Below are positions 34,261-45,093 of a DNA stretch of 64,000 nucleotides, one piece after another; the stretch's first letter is position 1; every line of letters begins with the position of its first letter. A program made the position numbers and the translations under genes. The DNA is from Nageia nagi (Eukaryota; Pinophyta). Under the pieces are notes generated by a model. The model was not told the DNA's origin. It ran no database searches and was given only the letters and a program-made list of their open reading frames with translations. The stretch is from the NCBI GenBank assembly GCA_050084985.1, contig JBITNC010000001.1:136524001-136588000 (forward strand), written 5' to 3'.

Positions 34261-34779
34261 GGTAAAGTTCATTGTGTGTTTAAAGATCCAGATCCTTATT
34301 CACATTGTAATTTAATTTTTGATCCAAATAAAGTGACCTTACCGTATCCTAATTTATCAACCATATTAATGAACAAAAATATGAATCAATCTGAAGTCAT
34401 AAAAGGAAAAAATGACATAGCTATACAAGATAAAGATACTTTTGAAAAAGTTGCTAAAACTTTAGATGAAAAATATGGAGCTTCTACATCAAAACAAGTA
34501 AATACTACATCTAATAATGAATCATCCAATGTATATCCAATAAAAATTAAATTAATGGATTTAGGGATGGGAGAATATGACGTAGATGATGTGGTATTTA
34601 ATATACCTTTAGCACAAGAGATGGGAAGATTATCTAAATCACCTAGTGTAATTGGACAAATAGTACCTTTAGGAGAAGTACCTAATCAGACAATGTTTAT
34701 CTATGTGGGGATAGTAGATCCTGTGTCAACAATACCCAATCAAACATATGAAGAAAATTTCAATAATGATATGAAATAT

Positions 34780-34930
34780 TTATTGCCATGTTCAAAAACA
34801 TTTGTATTAAACTATTTTAACAAATGTAATTGGCAAGGACGAGGATTGGGTCGATATGAATAGGGTCCACAAGAAATAATTAAATTATGATACCAAGATC
34901 CCACTGATAAAAGGGGATTAGGTTATCAAA
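34780..34930 (+). pseudogene. G-patch motif between protease and RT (element D)
   Basis: FNKCNWQGRGLGRYE at 34819-34860, followed by a former Gln (TAG), GPQEIIKL and then DKRGLGYQ, gives the glycine spacing of a G-patch, a short RNA-binding module also found after retroviral-type proteases. Element E keeps the same block near 62735-62840 in broken form. Between here and RT (34930-35640) lies an acidic linker (NDIEDQNEKIDEVNKNQN and similar). Confidence 0.7.
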
Positions 34931-35639
34931 ATGAATATAAAAATCTTGCTAAATTAGAAAATTTAGGAGAAGAGAATTTGGATTATAATGAAGAAATTTT
35001 AGAGAAAGAATCTATAGTACAAGAAATTATTGATATAAGAGAAGAACAATTAAGTGAAATGGATGTCTTAGAAGAAGTCAAAATGCTCTTTATTAATAAT
35101 ATTGAGCCACGCTAGAATCATTTGTGCTTACCAAGTGATATATAGGAAAAAATAAATAAAAATGTTGAATCATCAATCATTCCATATTCAGATATACCAT
35201 CGATAAATATGGTTACAATAAAAGAGAATGATATTGAAGATCAAAATGAAAAAATAGATGAAGTTAACAAAAATCAAAATTTAATCAAAATAATAGCCAA
35301 TACTTCTACAGATGAAGTAATTGCTGATTTCTCTCTTATATCATCTAATCCTTCAGTACATGAATTCAAAAACGTAGATCACATATTTGGTTCCTATGAA
35401 AATCAAGTATCCACGAATGAACAAACTCAAGAATGCGATGAAGAATATAGTGTTAATGACAACGGCTAGATACCAGTACCAAATCAATTAGAAGAAGGGT
35501 CACATATGCTTACTAAAAAAATCTTAGAAAAAAATATTAGTAATGATCCTCAAAATCCTAAAATTATTCAATTAGGAGAAAACCTCACTGAAAATGAATA
35601 AGAAGAAATTATAACCTTATTAAAAGAATGAGAAAAGGT

Positions 35640-36480
35640 ATTTGCATGGTCATATGCAGACATGCCTAGAATAGATCCTAAATTAGTAGTACATAATTTA
35701 TCATTAAAGTCTAATGCAAAACCTGTTAAACAAAAATTACATAAAATGCATCCTACTATAGCATTAATTGTAAAAGAAGAACTTCAAAAATTATTAGAAG
35801 CTAAATTTATGCAACCTATAGATTATTCAGATTGGATATCTAATATGGTACCTATGAAAAAACCAAGTGAAAAAATAAGAATATGCATAGATTTTTATGA
35901 TCTTAACAAAGCTTGTCCTAAGGATGATTTCCCTCTACCTAGCATTGATAGTTTGGTAGACTCGACAGCAAGACATGATATCTTGTCATTAATGGATGGA
36001 TTTTCTAGTTATAATCAAATAAAAATAGCTACTGAAGATCAACATAAAATTGCTTTTATAACTCCTTGGTGGTACCTTTTGTTATAAAGTTATGCCTTTT
36101 GGATTAAAAAATGCCAGGGCAACTTATCAAAGGGCTATGACTTATATATTCCATGATTATATGCATGACATAGTAGAAGATTATGTCGATGATTTGTTGG
36201 TTAGATCTAAATATTGAGTAGATCATGGAAAAGACCTAATTAAAGTCTTAGATAGATTATTAGAACATAAAGTAAGATTAAATCCAAAAAAATGTGTTTT
36301 TGGTGTAACTTCAAGAAAATTATTAGGATTTATTGTGTCCCGATGAGGAATTGAAATAGATCCTAGTAAAGTGAAGGTAGTAGTAGACATGCCACCTCCT
36401 GCAAATCTAAAACAATTACAAACTTTACAGGGTAAGTTACAAGCCATTAGAAGGTTTATAGCCCAACTTTTTGATAAATG
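35640..36480 (+). pseudogene. Element D reverse transcriptase
   Basis: The entry is FAWSYADMPRIDPKLVVHNL. Then come VPMKKPSEKIRICIDFYDLNKACPKDDFPLP, LSLMDGFSSYNQI, ATEDQHKIAFITPW, and after the frameshift at about 36070 the expected CYKVMPFGLKNARATYQRAM. The catalytic box YVDDLLVRSK is intact at about 36181-36210. LLGFIVSR followed by TGA (CGA to TGA) and GIEIDPSKV lead into the connection. Enzyme residues are well kept although the frame is broken. Confidence 0.95.
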
Positions 36481-37070
36481 TAAACCATTAACAAAATTAT
36501 TAAAAAAGGGGATCGAATATCATTGGGGCAAAGAGCAACAAGATGCATTCGATGCAATTAAAAGATATTTATTATCTCCTCCTATCTTAAGTCCACCAAG
36601 AAAAGATGTACCCTTTTTGTTATATATCTCTGCTACTGAAAATGCTTTAGGAACAATGCTTGCTCAGAAGAATGAACACAATAAAGAACAAGCTATATAT
36701 TATCTAAGTAGAACACTTGTGAGCTATGAGATTAAGTATATATATTTGAAAAAATTATGTCTTGCTGTCATTTTTGCTACTAAAAACTTTGACATTATAT
36801 GCTTAATCATACAACATATGTCATCTCTAAAGTGGATCCATTGAAATATATGATGAATAAAACCTATCAAAATTCAAGAACTACAAAGTGGATAATGCAC
36901 TTAACTGAATTTGATTTACATTTTATTGGACAAAAGTCAATAAAAGGACAAGGAATTGCTAATTATCTCACTGATGCTCCATTGCAAGATAATAAACCCC
37001 TTATCATTGAATTATCCGATGATGGGGTGTTTCAATTAGATGAAATTGAAATACCTATAGAACCCGAAGA
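36480..37070 (+). pseudogene. Element D gypsy RNase H (gRNH)
   Basis: PFLLYISATENALGTMLAQK, EQAIYYLSRTLVSYE, then a frameshift near 36785 and YVISKVDPLKYMMNKTYQN, RTTKWIMHLTEFDLHFIGQK and IKGQGIANYLTDAP. The position of the usual first catalytic Asp (YTDAS in other gypsy elements) reads YISAT. In dual-RNase-H elements the gRNH is thought to be a structural tether, so this loss may be ancestral. Confidence 0.85.
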
Positions 37071-37650
37071 CGATTGGGATATGACAATACACTTTGATGG
37101 TTCTTGATGTGAACAAGGCGGTGGAGCAGGTGTTGTATTTATAACCCCGCAAGGGATCCCTATACCATATTCATTTAAACTAAAATTTCCTTGTACTAAT
37201 AATAATGCAAAATACAAAGCTTTGATATTAGCATTAAAAATTGCTATTAGATTAAAACTTAAAAGAATTAATATTATTAGAGATTCTTTACTCATCGTAA
37301 ATCAAGTGAAAGGAATCTATCAATGTAAAGAACCTTTACTTCAAAAGTATAAAGCATTAGTTGAAGAATTATTAAATTTTTTTGACCAATTTAGTATAGA
37401 AGTGGCACCAAGATCATCTAATAGATTTATAGATGCTATGGCTTCTATTGGATCTCTTATCCCAAAAGATCCTAAAAAATATTCAATTCAAGTTGAAATA
37501 ATTCAATTGTCTCAATCATCATTACAACAGGAAGATGAAGAAAAAAGTGTATTAAATATTGATGTAACTGATAAAGATAATTGGTACAAAGAATTGACAG
37601 ATTTTTTAAAATTTAGAACTCTTCCTACAAACCTTAATAAATCATCATGA
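37071..37650 (+). pseudogene. Element D archaeal-type RNase H (aRNH)
   Basis: MTIHFDGS (active Asp) and GGGAGVVFITPQG, then FPCTNNNAKYKALILALKI, where the two Glu of the usual AEYEAL both read Lys (GAA to AAA type changes). RINIIRDSLLIVNQVKG keeps the second Asp, and a C-terminal EVAPRSSNRFIDAMASIGSL keeps the last Asp. It is placed between gRNH and integrase. It would degrade RNA in RNA-DNA hybrids, but the Glu substitution probably disables this copy. Confidence 0.9.
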
Positions 37651-37699
37651 TGAGCTTTTAAAATTAAAGCAACTAAATATTGTTTGATAGGGGATATCT

Positions 37700-38859
37700 T
37701 GCATCGATGAAATTTCAATGATATTTTACTTAGATGTCTTGAATGGAATGATATTAAAAAGGCTATATCCTCTGCCCATGATGGAACATGCAGAGGACAT
37801 TTTAATGGTGTTGCAATTGTAAAATGATTAATACGAATGGGGTATTATTGGCCAACTATGGAAAAAAATTGTTGTGAATATGTTAAAAAATGTTTTAAAT
37901 GTCAACAATACGCTCATTTATTTTCACAACCATCTCAAGAACTACATCCTATACAATCACTTTGGTCATTCTCTAAATGGGCATTAGATTTAATAGGATA
38001 AATTACACCTACATCTGTTGGTGGACACAAGTTCATCATTACAGCAACTGAATATTTTACCAAATGGGTAGAGGCTATTCCTATGACTTCCACCACTGGT
38101 TCACGAATTGCTGAATTTATAGAAAATTATATTATATGTAGATTTGGCATACCAAACCAATTAATTATGGATAATGGAAAGAATTTTAAAAATAAGGATG
38201 TAAAACAAATATGTGATAAGTATAAAATTAAACAAAGTTTTTCCACTCCATATTATCCACAAGGCAATGGACAGGCAGAGGCTACTAATAAAACTATTTG
38301 AAACATCTTAGCAAAAATAGTAAATGATTCTCATAGAGATTGGTATATACAAATACTAAAATCCTTATGAGCTTATCGTACCAATGTATGTACTCCTATT
38401 GGGGCAACACCATTCTCTTTAGTATATGTAATAGAAGCCATCCTACCCATAGAACTTGAGATACCATCTCTTAGAGTAAATCTAAGTGAGCAAAACTCCG
38501 ATGAGAAAGCAAGACATACCTGCTTAGATCAGTTATTGCTTTTAGATGAAAAATGTATTAATGCTTTAGAGCATATGCATGTTTATCAAGAGAGGATAAA
38601 ATGAGCTTTTGATAAAAGGGCTCTAATTCGTGAGTTCAAAATAGGTGATTTGGTTTTAAAAGAAAATCAACAAACTTCACGAATAGAACGACAGCTTAGA
38701 GATAAGTTTTCTTCAAATTGGTTAGGACCATATATCATTAAGAAAAAATTCGGTAAAGGAACTTATCATTTATCAGATTTAGAAGGAAATGAAGAGCGTG
38801 AACCTATAAATATCATGCATCTTTGACCCTTCTATACATTAAAAAAAAGTGTACATTAG
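37700..38859 (+). pseudogene. Element D integrase
   Basis: Zinc domain: AHDGTCRGHFNG, RMGYYWPTM, CCEYVKKCFKCQQ (HHCC). Core: WALDLIG (first Asp, near 37980), GGHKFIITATEYFTKWVEAI, RFGIPNQLIMDNGKNF (second Asp), SFSTPYYPQGNGQAEATNK (Glu). C-terminal domain: FKIGDLVLKENQQ, KFSSNWLGPYIIKKKFGKGT, then NIMHL, a TGA and PFYTLKKSVH before the stop. The whole triad is present. In-frame stops are at about 37647, 37710, 37824, 37999, 38299 and others. Confidence 0.95.
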
Positions 38860-38927
38860 TCTTCTTTTGTTTTATTTTATTATTAAAATAATAAATAAAT
38901 AAAAGTATTAATATTTGTCAAGTGTTA

Positions 38928-40175
38928 ATGATTAAAATAGAAAAGATGAATCTGGCAAAGGAATCTGCTGAAGGTAGCATAGTACAACCACAAGTATGAT
39001 TTCCACCGCCAAGATATCCAGGTGATTTAGCATTAACATATTTAAAACATAGATTTGATTTTAATCTCTTAAATTATTTATGATTGACTATTGATGAACA
39101 ATTTGAAAGAACATACCATATATTTTGTGGTATAAATAATGGTTAGGAAGTCACTTTTTGTGGATACAAAGCTAGAATTATTTTAGATCCACAAATCTAT
39201 TTCACCCATATGGAAAGAATATCACAAGAAATAACAACTTTCTACCTACAATGGTCTTATGGAATACTGAGAATCATCATAAATTATCAATTAACTGAGT
39301 ATTCACTCCTTTTAGCTAGGCTAAAATACGTTAAACAGTTAACCAAAAGCCTAGAATGGATAGATGAAATTTTACATTATTTACCTCATAAAAAAGTGAT
39401 TTATGATTTTTCAAACACCTTTGTGGCTTTTCCTCCTAGAACGTTACAACAACAATATAGGCAAACTCATAGATTTCTTCGCATGCAAATGTGACATACA
39501 ATTTGGAAATAAAGATTGGAAAAAAGGCAAACTTGTTGTATTGCCAAGCTTACAACGATAAATCAAATAAGGGTTAGAAATGAGATTATCAAAAAACTAT
39601 CAAAAAGACATAGAGTATGGAATAATGGAAGTTATCTTCCAGGGTTTGAAAGTAGGTATGACAAAGATCTCTTTATGAAAGTTATTCGTAATGTTCCTAC
39701 TCCTTTGTATTCAAATATCTTTTCCATGCCTATTGAAATACAACAAAAAATGGCCTTGACATTTTATGATATACGTGAATCTTACGGTTGGGATGTCAAA
39801 ATAAATGGATATCATGTTATTGTTTGTATCAATGCATTTGAGTTATGGTGTTCTCCTAACTTAGAATATGATTTTATGATATATTTCTATCTTCTGTGGC
39901 CTATAGAAAAGCCCAAAATAATAGTTGATTGTACTCACAACCTAACTTTAAAACATCGAGAACAAATCATCTCTATCACACAAATCGTAACATTCGAACA
40001 CTTAGATTATTGTGTTCCAGAAATCTATCATAATCAAGTGGTATTAGATTTTAGTTTTTTGTTTAGTTCAACACATTGTTCATTTAATCCTGAGGCAGTT
40101 CAAACTCGATTTGAACACATCATGAATAGATTCCCTAGAAAAAATGATAAAATCCTAAAAAATTTAAAATTATAA
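38928..40175 (+). pseudogene. Accessory sense ORF downstream of integrase (415 codons), no known family
   Basis: One frame from ATG 38928 to the TAA at 40173-40175, starting 69 bases after the pol stop and on the same strand. Only five in-frame stops occur (near 38997, 39081, 39147, 39492 and 39510), and the last 219 codons are open. Composition is that of a folded, non-repetitive protein: FPPPRYPGDLALTYLKHRFD near the N-terminus, then CGYKARIILDPQIYF, RTLQQQYRQTHRFL, SYLPGFESRYDKDLFMKVI, YGWDVKINGYHVIVCINAF and PWPIEKP-like sequence, and a C-terminal QTRFEHIMNRFPRKNDK. No signal peptide or clear transmembrane helix, so it does not look like an envelope protein. I do not recognise it. Extra ORFs between integrase and the 3' LTR are known in plant gypsy elements. 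Confidence 0.75.
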
Positions 40176-42002
40176 AATCCTAAAAAATTGAAAACTATAA
40201 AACACATAAAAATTATAAAATTCTAAAATCTACCTAGATGGAAACATCTAGAGGTCACTTGGCAATTGGGTGCCCTACCCTTGTATAATGTGAATATATG
40301 TTGCATGTCATTATAAAAGTGATTATCTAGTAAATGTGTAATGTATGAAAAGGTCATCTTAGAATAATCTCCTTGTTATCACTACATTCACTTTGTCTTT
40401 TCTTTCCTGAGGAAATGATATACCATAGATGATAGAAAAACATAAAGTTTGTGTTTGAAGGAAAATCCAAAAACTCCAAGCACTTAATACATTAAAGAAT
40501 TCTAAGATAATTTGAATGAAATCATTCTAAGAGACATTAAGAGTGAAAGTTATGCATCTATCCTATTATTCACTTCATCTCGAACCCAAGAATCATTTGA
40601 TAGTTAAAAAAAAAGAAGATGACAAAAAAAAATTGCTACATTATATCAATGATTCTTAGGTGATTACAATATCCTTTATCGGGGCTATGGACGCCTGACT
40701 GGTAGTAGAGCAAGGTTATAGCGAGATTGAGGGGTTAATCCTCATCGTGGCTATGGATGCCTATTTGGCAATGGGGCATACCTTACGAGTGGTGATATGT
40801 CCATTTTGGTTAGCGACCTTCTTTCCTATGGACCTCTATACGTTTCATATGGATAGACTAGCTTATTAATGTCTCTAGGATATTTCATCTCAAATGATCT
40901 AAGAAGGGAAATGAATCTCACTACACACACTGGAGTTTATAGATTTTTTATCAACATATAATGATATTGTTTGATATGATCTTAGGTTTGTTAAATCTTG
41001 AGATAAAGAAAGATAAGGTAGATGTTATAATAACTTGGTTATTAATCCAAAATCACCTTATCTTTTGTCATAATTTGTATTTTGTTTGTGTTTAAAATCA
41101 TTTGTGTCATTTTGTTAAACCCATTCCTTTTGAAAATATCATTACCATTGAACATTATTAAAATTGCTTTTCTTTGGAAAGGATAAGAATGATTATTTAT
41201 TATTCCCCTGACAAAGATAAAGTTAATGTTCATAATCCTCCAAAATCACCTAATCTTTTGTCATGGTTTGTAATTTGTTTGTGCTTAGATTCATTTGTAT
41301 CATTCTATTAAACCCATTTTTATTATTATCTATTACCTTTGAACATTATTAAAACTTGCTTTTCTTTGGAAAGGATAAGAATGATTATTTATTGTTCCCC
41401 TAACCAAGATAAAGTTAATGTTCATATACATCCATAAGTCACTAGTTTGTCATGTCAAGAAGTTTATTGTAAAATTGCCAAGTACGAAAGATGATGCATC
41501 TGATTCCGCAAAAATATAATAAAAATATATCCTTAAATAACTTAACTTATTAAAATTATAAATTAGATTTATTGTTTATAGCAACTATAATCGTACTTAT
41601 TATTAACTTAGTTTTGAGATTAGTAACATCATCAAACTAATTTGTTGATATATGTTATATATTTTATCATTATACATCATACATTCCACAATTATATCTA
41701 TGCATCATACATTTTGAAAATTACATCTATCATTAACATCTATTCATCATCAAGTAACTAAAAGACAATTATGATCTACATAACATCACATCATACCTAT
41801 TTTATCATAAATCTATATATAGAATGAAAGCTCATGCATAAAAAATCATACAAGTACCATAAATATCAAAGATCTATCTATCTATATATACATCATCATA
41901 GTCCATCAAAAGGTCATCATAACATCATGAATCATACAATAAAATACAAGGGTCCAATAACCTCATAAGCATATAAAAATAACATCATGAAAAATGGTAT
42001 CC
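40176..42002 (+). other. Spacer between the two accessory genes of element D
   Basis: 1.8 kb without a supported gene. It holds two related segments with GGCTATGGACGCCT and GGCTATGGATGCCT (40684 and 40749) and a clear 193-bp tandem duplication (41047-41427). The rest is AT-rich. Confidence 0.5.
41047..41427 (+). repeat. Tandem duplication, two units of about 190 bp
   Basis: 41047-41234 and 41240-41427 both run from CCAAAATCACC to AAAGTTAATGTTCATA, sharing CTTTTCTTTGGAAAGGATA and the following block with scattered changes. CTTTCTTTGGAAAG-like dyads occur in each unit. It lies in the non-coding spacer of element D. Confidence 0.9.
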
Positions 42003-44389
42003 TCAAGGACTACCCCAACCACTACCTGGTCCGCTAGGACTACTCGATCACCTCCACCATCTACTGGTCACTTTGGTACCCTAACCTGGAGGAGTAGTTC
42101 CTATGGATCCTGTAGGACTACCTAGATGTTGAGCTCCTTGTAACTCAGATGAACCAACAACATCTAAGGGAGATGCCTAGGGTGTACCACTCCTGCTAGG
42201 AAAACCTCAGGACCTCTGAGTCCTACCTGGAGATCCAACTGTACCCTATGTACTGCTACCTATCTGATACGCTAAGATATCTATAGGCATATAACTATTT
42301 AGAGGTATAGGATAGTGAGCCCCCAGAGTAAAAGTTGGAACACCTATCAACCATGTCTATACTATACCACTATAAAAATTCCATCGCTGATAAATGCCAT
42401 GACTAAAAATTGAAGAACCACCCCTAGAAGTAAATGTTGCTCCTAACTGATGAGCCTGAGCTCCCTGTAAAGAGGAATGAGCCTCATCTCTCTCCTATCT
42501 GTATCTATCTTGCTCAACACTATACCTATACATGCATGAGTTGGCCTGTGCCAACTGGTATCTTATCTCATAAATATCTCCTAGCAAAGTATCAATGCTA
42601 GGAACCTGTGTAGTAGGAGCCTCTTCGACTCTGTGTGTAACCTCTAGGGTAGCTCCCTCCTCACCTACACCCATAGCCTCCTCCTCATGAGCTAACTCCT
42701 TAGGAGCATCTACCATAACCTCCTCACTGGTAGCCTCCTCTCCTGTAGCCTCCACTCTTATAGGATCCTCACCTACCTCTCCCCCTCCTACTACCGCACC
42801 TAACTCCTCAACAACATCGATGCACTGATAAATGCGTTGACTCTCCAATCTGCCCTCTAGGCCATCATCTCCCTCCTCCCACTAGGCCTTGAATGCCTCA
42901 GACACCCCGATGTCATCCTCCCTAATGTCACCCTCCAATGATAACTCTTCCTAAGTAGGATCAGGCTCTGCATAAACTAACATCTGTACACCATCTGCTG
43001 AGATAGTGCCCTGATGCTGATATGACACTGATGGTGTAGGCACATCCTAAACTAAGTTGAACTGATGGTGCACTCTCTCAAAATGAAAATACTCCAAAAA
43101 GTTTGCTTGATGACCACTTAGAACACATGGCTACTAAATACCAGTAAGCTCAGCTGCAAGCTCTCCCTAGATGGGATACAAACGGTAAGGTCTGAATCTC
43201 ACTTGATATGGAATCAAGTGACTAAGCATGTGGTGATAATAGCTCACATCTCGATGAACTCCATCTGATGGGTGAATATAAAAATCATCATGCCATCAAA
43301 CTATGCCAACCTCATAATCTAAGTGACTACCAAACCCTAACATCAACAACCTTGAAGGATGAACCATAGCTATATGCTCATAAGCCCACGCCTGCAAGGT
43401 GATAGTAACTGATAAAGAGGCCCTATGCCCCTGAGAATAAAAGAATAGCTCCCTATAAATCTGAGCTAATAGTGTAGGTGCCCAAGCATACACTGTACTA
43501 TGCTGTATCATATCTACAATAATGGGCAATAATGACCATGGAAACCTCCCATTACCAGTATCAGGGAGAGCATAACACTGTACTAAACCCATCAAGTAGG
43601 AAAAATGGATCATCCCCTGCTGATCCTCCATCCAATACTGGTAATATCGAATGCCACCTAAAATAATCTCAAAAACAATAGTATCAACCTGAGCAACCCC
43701 ATATAAATAAGAAATAGTGGGTAAAGCTCCTATTTTATCCACCACAGGCAAAATCCTCTATCCATGAATGGGGAGTCTATACAATCTATGCATATCCTCC
43801 ACTGTGATAGTCATCTCCCCTGTTGAAAGATGAAAAGTACATGTCACTGCATCCCATCTATCTAACAATGTAGCCAATAAAGGATACTCCCAATGAATGC
43901 GACCCATGTATGGTCCCACTCCAAAACTAACTGACCTAAAAAAAGTATGATCGGCTGGACCTAGAAGATCTCTACCCTCCTGTAGAATCGAGGGATATCT
44001 ACCTTGAGGTTCAAAGATGTCTCAAACCTATGTAATAATAAAAAGTTCAACTAAAAAAAAATGGCATTTCATACTAAAACACCAGCATTTCTAATTTGTA
44101 AGACTCAATCACCAGTGTTCGCATTCCAAATGCCAGTGACTCTATCATCCGTTTGGCCTAGGTTGATGACAGCAGTCGAATTATTAATTTTTTTACAAAA
44201 AATAGAAGTAAAAAGCCTAATCTATAAGTTTTATCTAATGGAGACAATCAAAATAACTTCTAAATGTCATTCATGATTTCAATTTTGAAATTAAATAGTT
44301 AAATTACAAAAAAAAAAAAAGTTTTTTCAAAACCCTACCTCTTCCTGGATGGGTTGAGAATGTCCAGTGGAGCATCTACATGGAGGCAT
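42003..44389 (-). pseudogene. Antisense accessory gene of element D: plant mobile domain (PMD/MAIN-like) protein, with a predicted intron
   Basis: Exon 2 is one minus-strand frame from 44027 to the TGA at 42005-42003 (675 codons). PMD signatures in order: GRYPSILQEG, RIHWEYPLLATLLDRWD, CTFHLSTGEMTITVEDMHRLYRLPIHG, ALPTISYLYG, STVYAWAPTLLAQIYRELF and ITLQAWAYEHIAMVHPSR. They match the aminotransferase-like plant mobile domain of MAIN and MAIL1 and of PMD genes carried by gypsy elements. An acidic Glu/Val-rich stretch and a Pro/Gly/Ser-rich tail follow. A 51-base exon 1 (44389-44339, MPPCRCSTGHSQPIQEE) ends GAG/GTAGGG; the acceptor ATTACATAG/G at 44028 joins it in phase 0 across a 311-bp intron. 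About 15 in-frame stops, TAG or TGA where I could read them. The GC content is visibly higher than the surroundings. Confidence 0.85.
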
Positions 44390-45079
44390 GGTGATTGTAA
44401 CGAATATCAATGGTTGAAAATCAACAAAATTGCAATGGAAACTGGTTCTGGCTGATAATGAGAGAGATAGCTGGAAAATAAATGAATAAGAAAAAGTTAA
44501 AACTTTTTCTTTTTACTTACATCCAATGAAGAAACACCGATGACTGGAGGACGGATGCTGGTGACCACCACTAAACACTGACGATTGGAAGTAAAACACT
44601 ATGTTTGGGAATAGCCATGAGAATATTAAAAATTTCTCAAAATAACTTTAAATTGGTCAAGAAAATCAAAAAATGATAAAATATGATGTATCATTATTAC
44701 AAGAGATCATCTTGAAACCTCGTTGTCGGGACAAAGGACAACACCATCAAACTCATATACTAAATAGGACTTATACGGTACATGTGTGCTTAGACATGTA
44801 AAATGACATAATATAAATGTCATGCAACTATCACACAAGCTTAACACATTGTCATACCGAAAACTGTCACTTCTGAAGTATATTCAAATTTGTTTTCAAA
44901 ACTACATCAAATGTAAAATGAAAACACATTTTATCATAATTTGATAAATCAAAATTTTGATTCATCTAAGAAATTGAGTCAAAACTTATATCATAAAAAA
45001 GCAACAACAAATAATCAAGTGACAAAGCTTCTCATTCTATATTTTTTAAATCATCAACCACATTTTCGGTTGATAATTC
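44390..45079. other. Non-coding region between antisense gene and 3' LTR of element D
   Basis: About 690 bases that should hold the promoter of the antisense gene. I see no certain TATA box on the minus strand. GATGACTGG / ATGCTGGTGAC motifs like those of the leader occur at about 44538-44600. Confidence 0.45.
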
Positions 45080-45093
45080 AAAAAGGGGCAAAA
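45080..45093 (+). other. Polypurine tract of element D
   Basis: AAAAAGGGGCAAAA sits directly against TGTAGACACC, the start of the 3' LTR. This is the normal plus-strand primer position. Confidence 0.85.

Larger units (their letters stand above)
30907..38859 (+). pseudogene. Element D gag-pol, single-frame polyprotein (about 2,650 codons)
   Basis: Gag, protease, RT, gRNH, aRNH and integrase all lie in one frame from ATG 30907 (or ATG 30967, the first with no stop behind it) to the stop at 38857-38859. The exception is 36070-36790, where an insertion near 36070 and a second indel near 36785 shift the frame and restore it. About 30 in-frame stops interrupt it. Where the ancestral residue can be guessed they fit CAG/CAA to TAG/TAA, CGA to TGA, or TGG to TGA/TAG. 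The order protease, RT, gRNH, aRNH, integrase is that of Tat-type elements. No separate gag and pol frames are seen. Domains are listed separately below. Confidence 0.9.

Noticed and set aside
38928-40175. Envelope-like gene
   Set aside because: No signal peptide, transmembrane anchor or furin-type site is visible.
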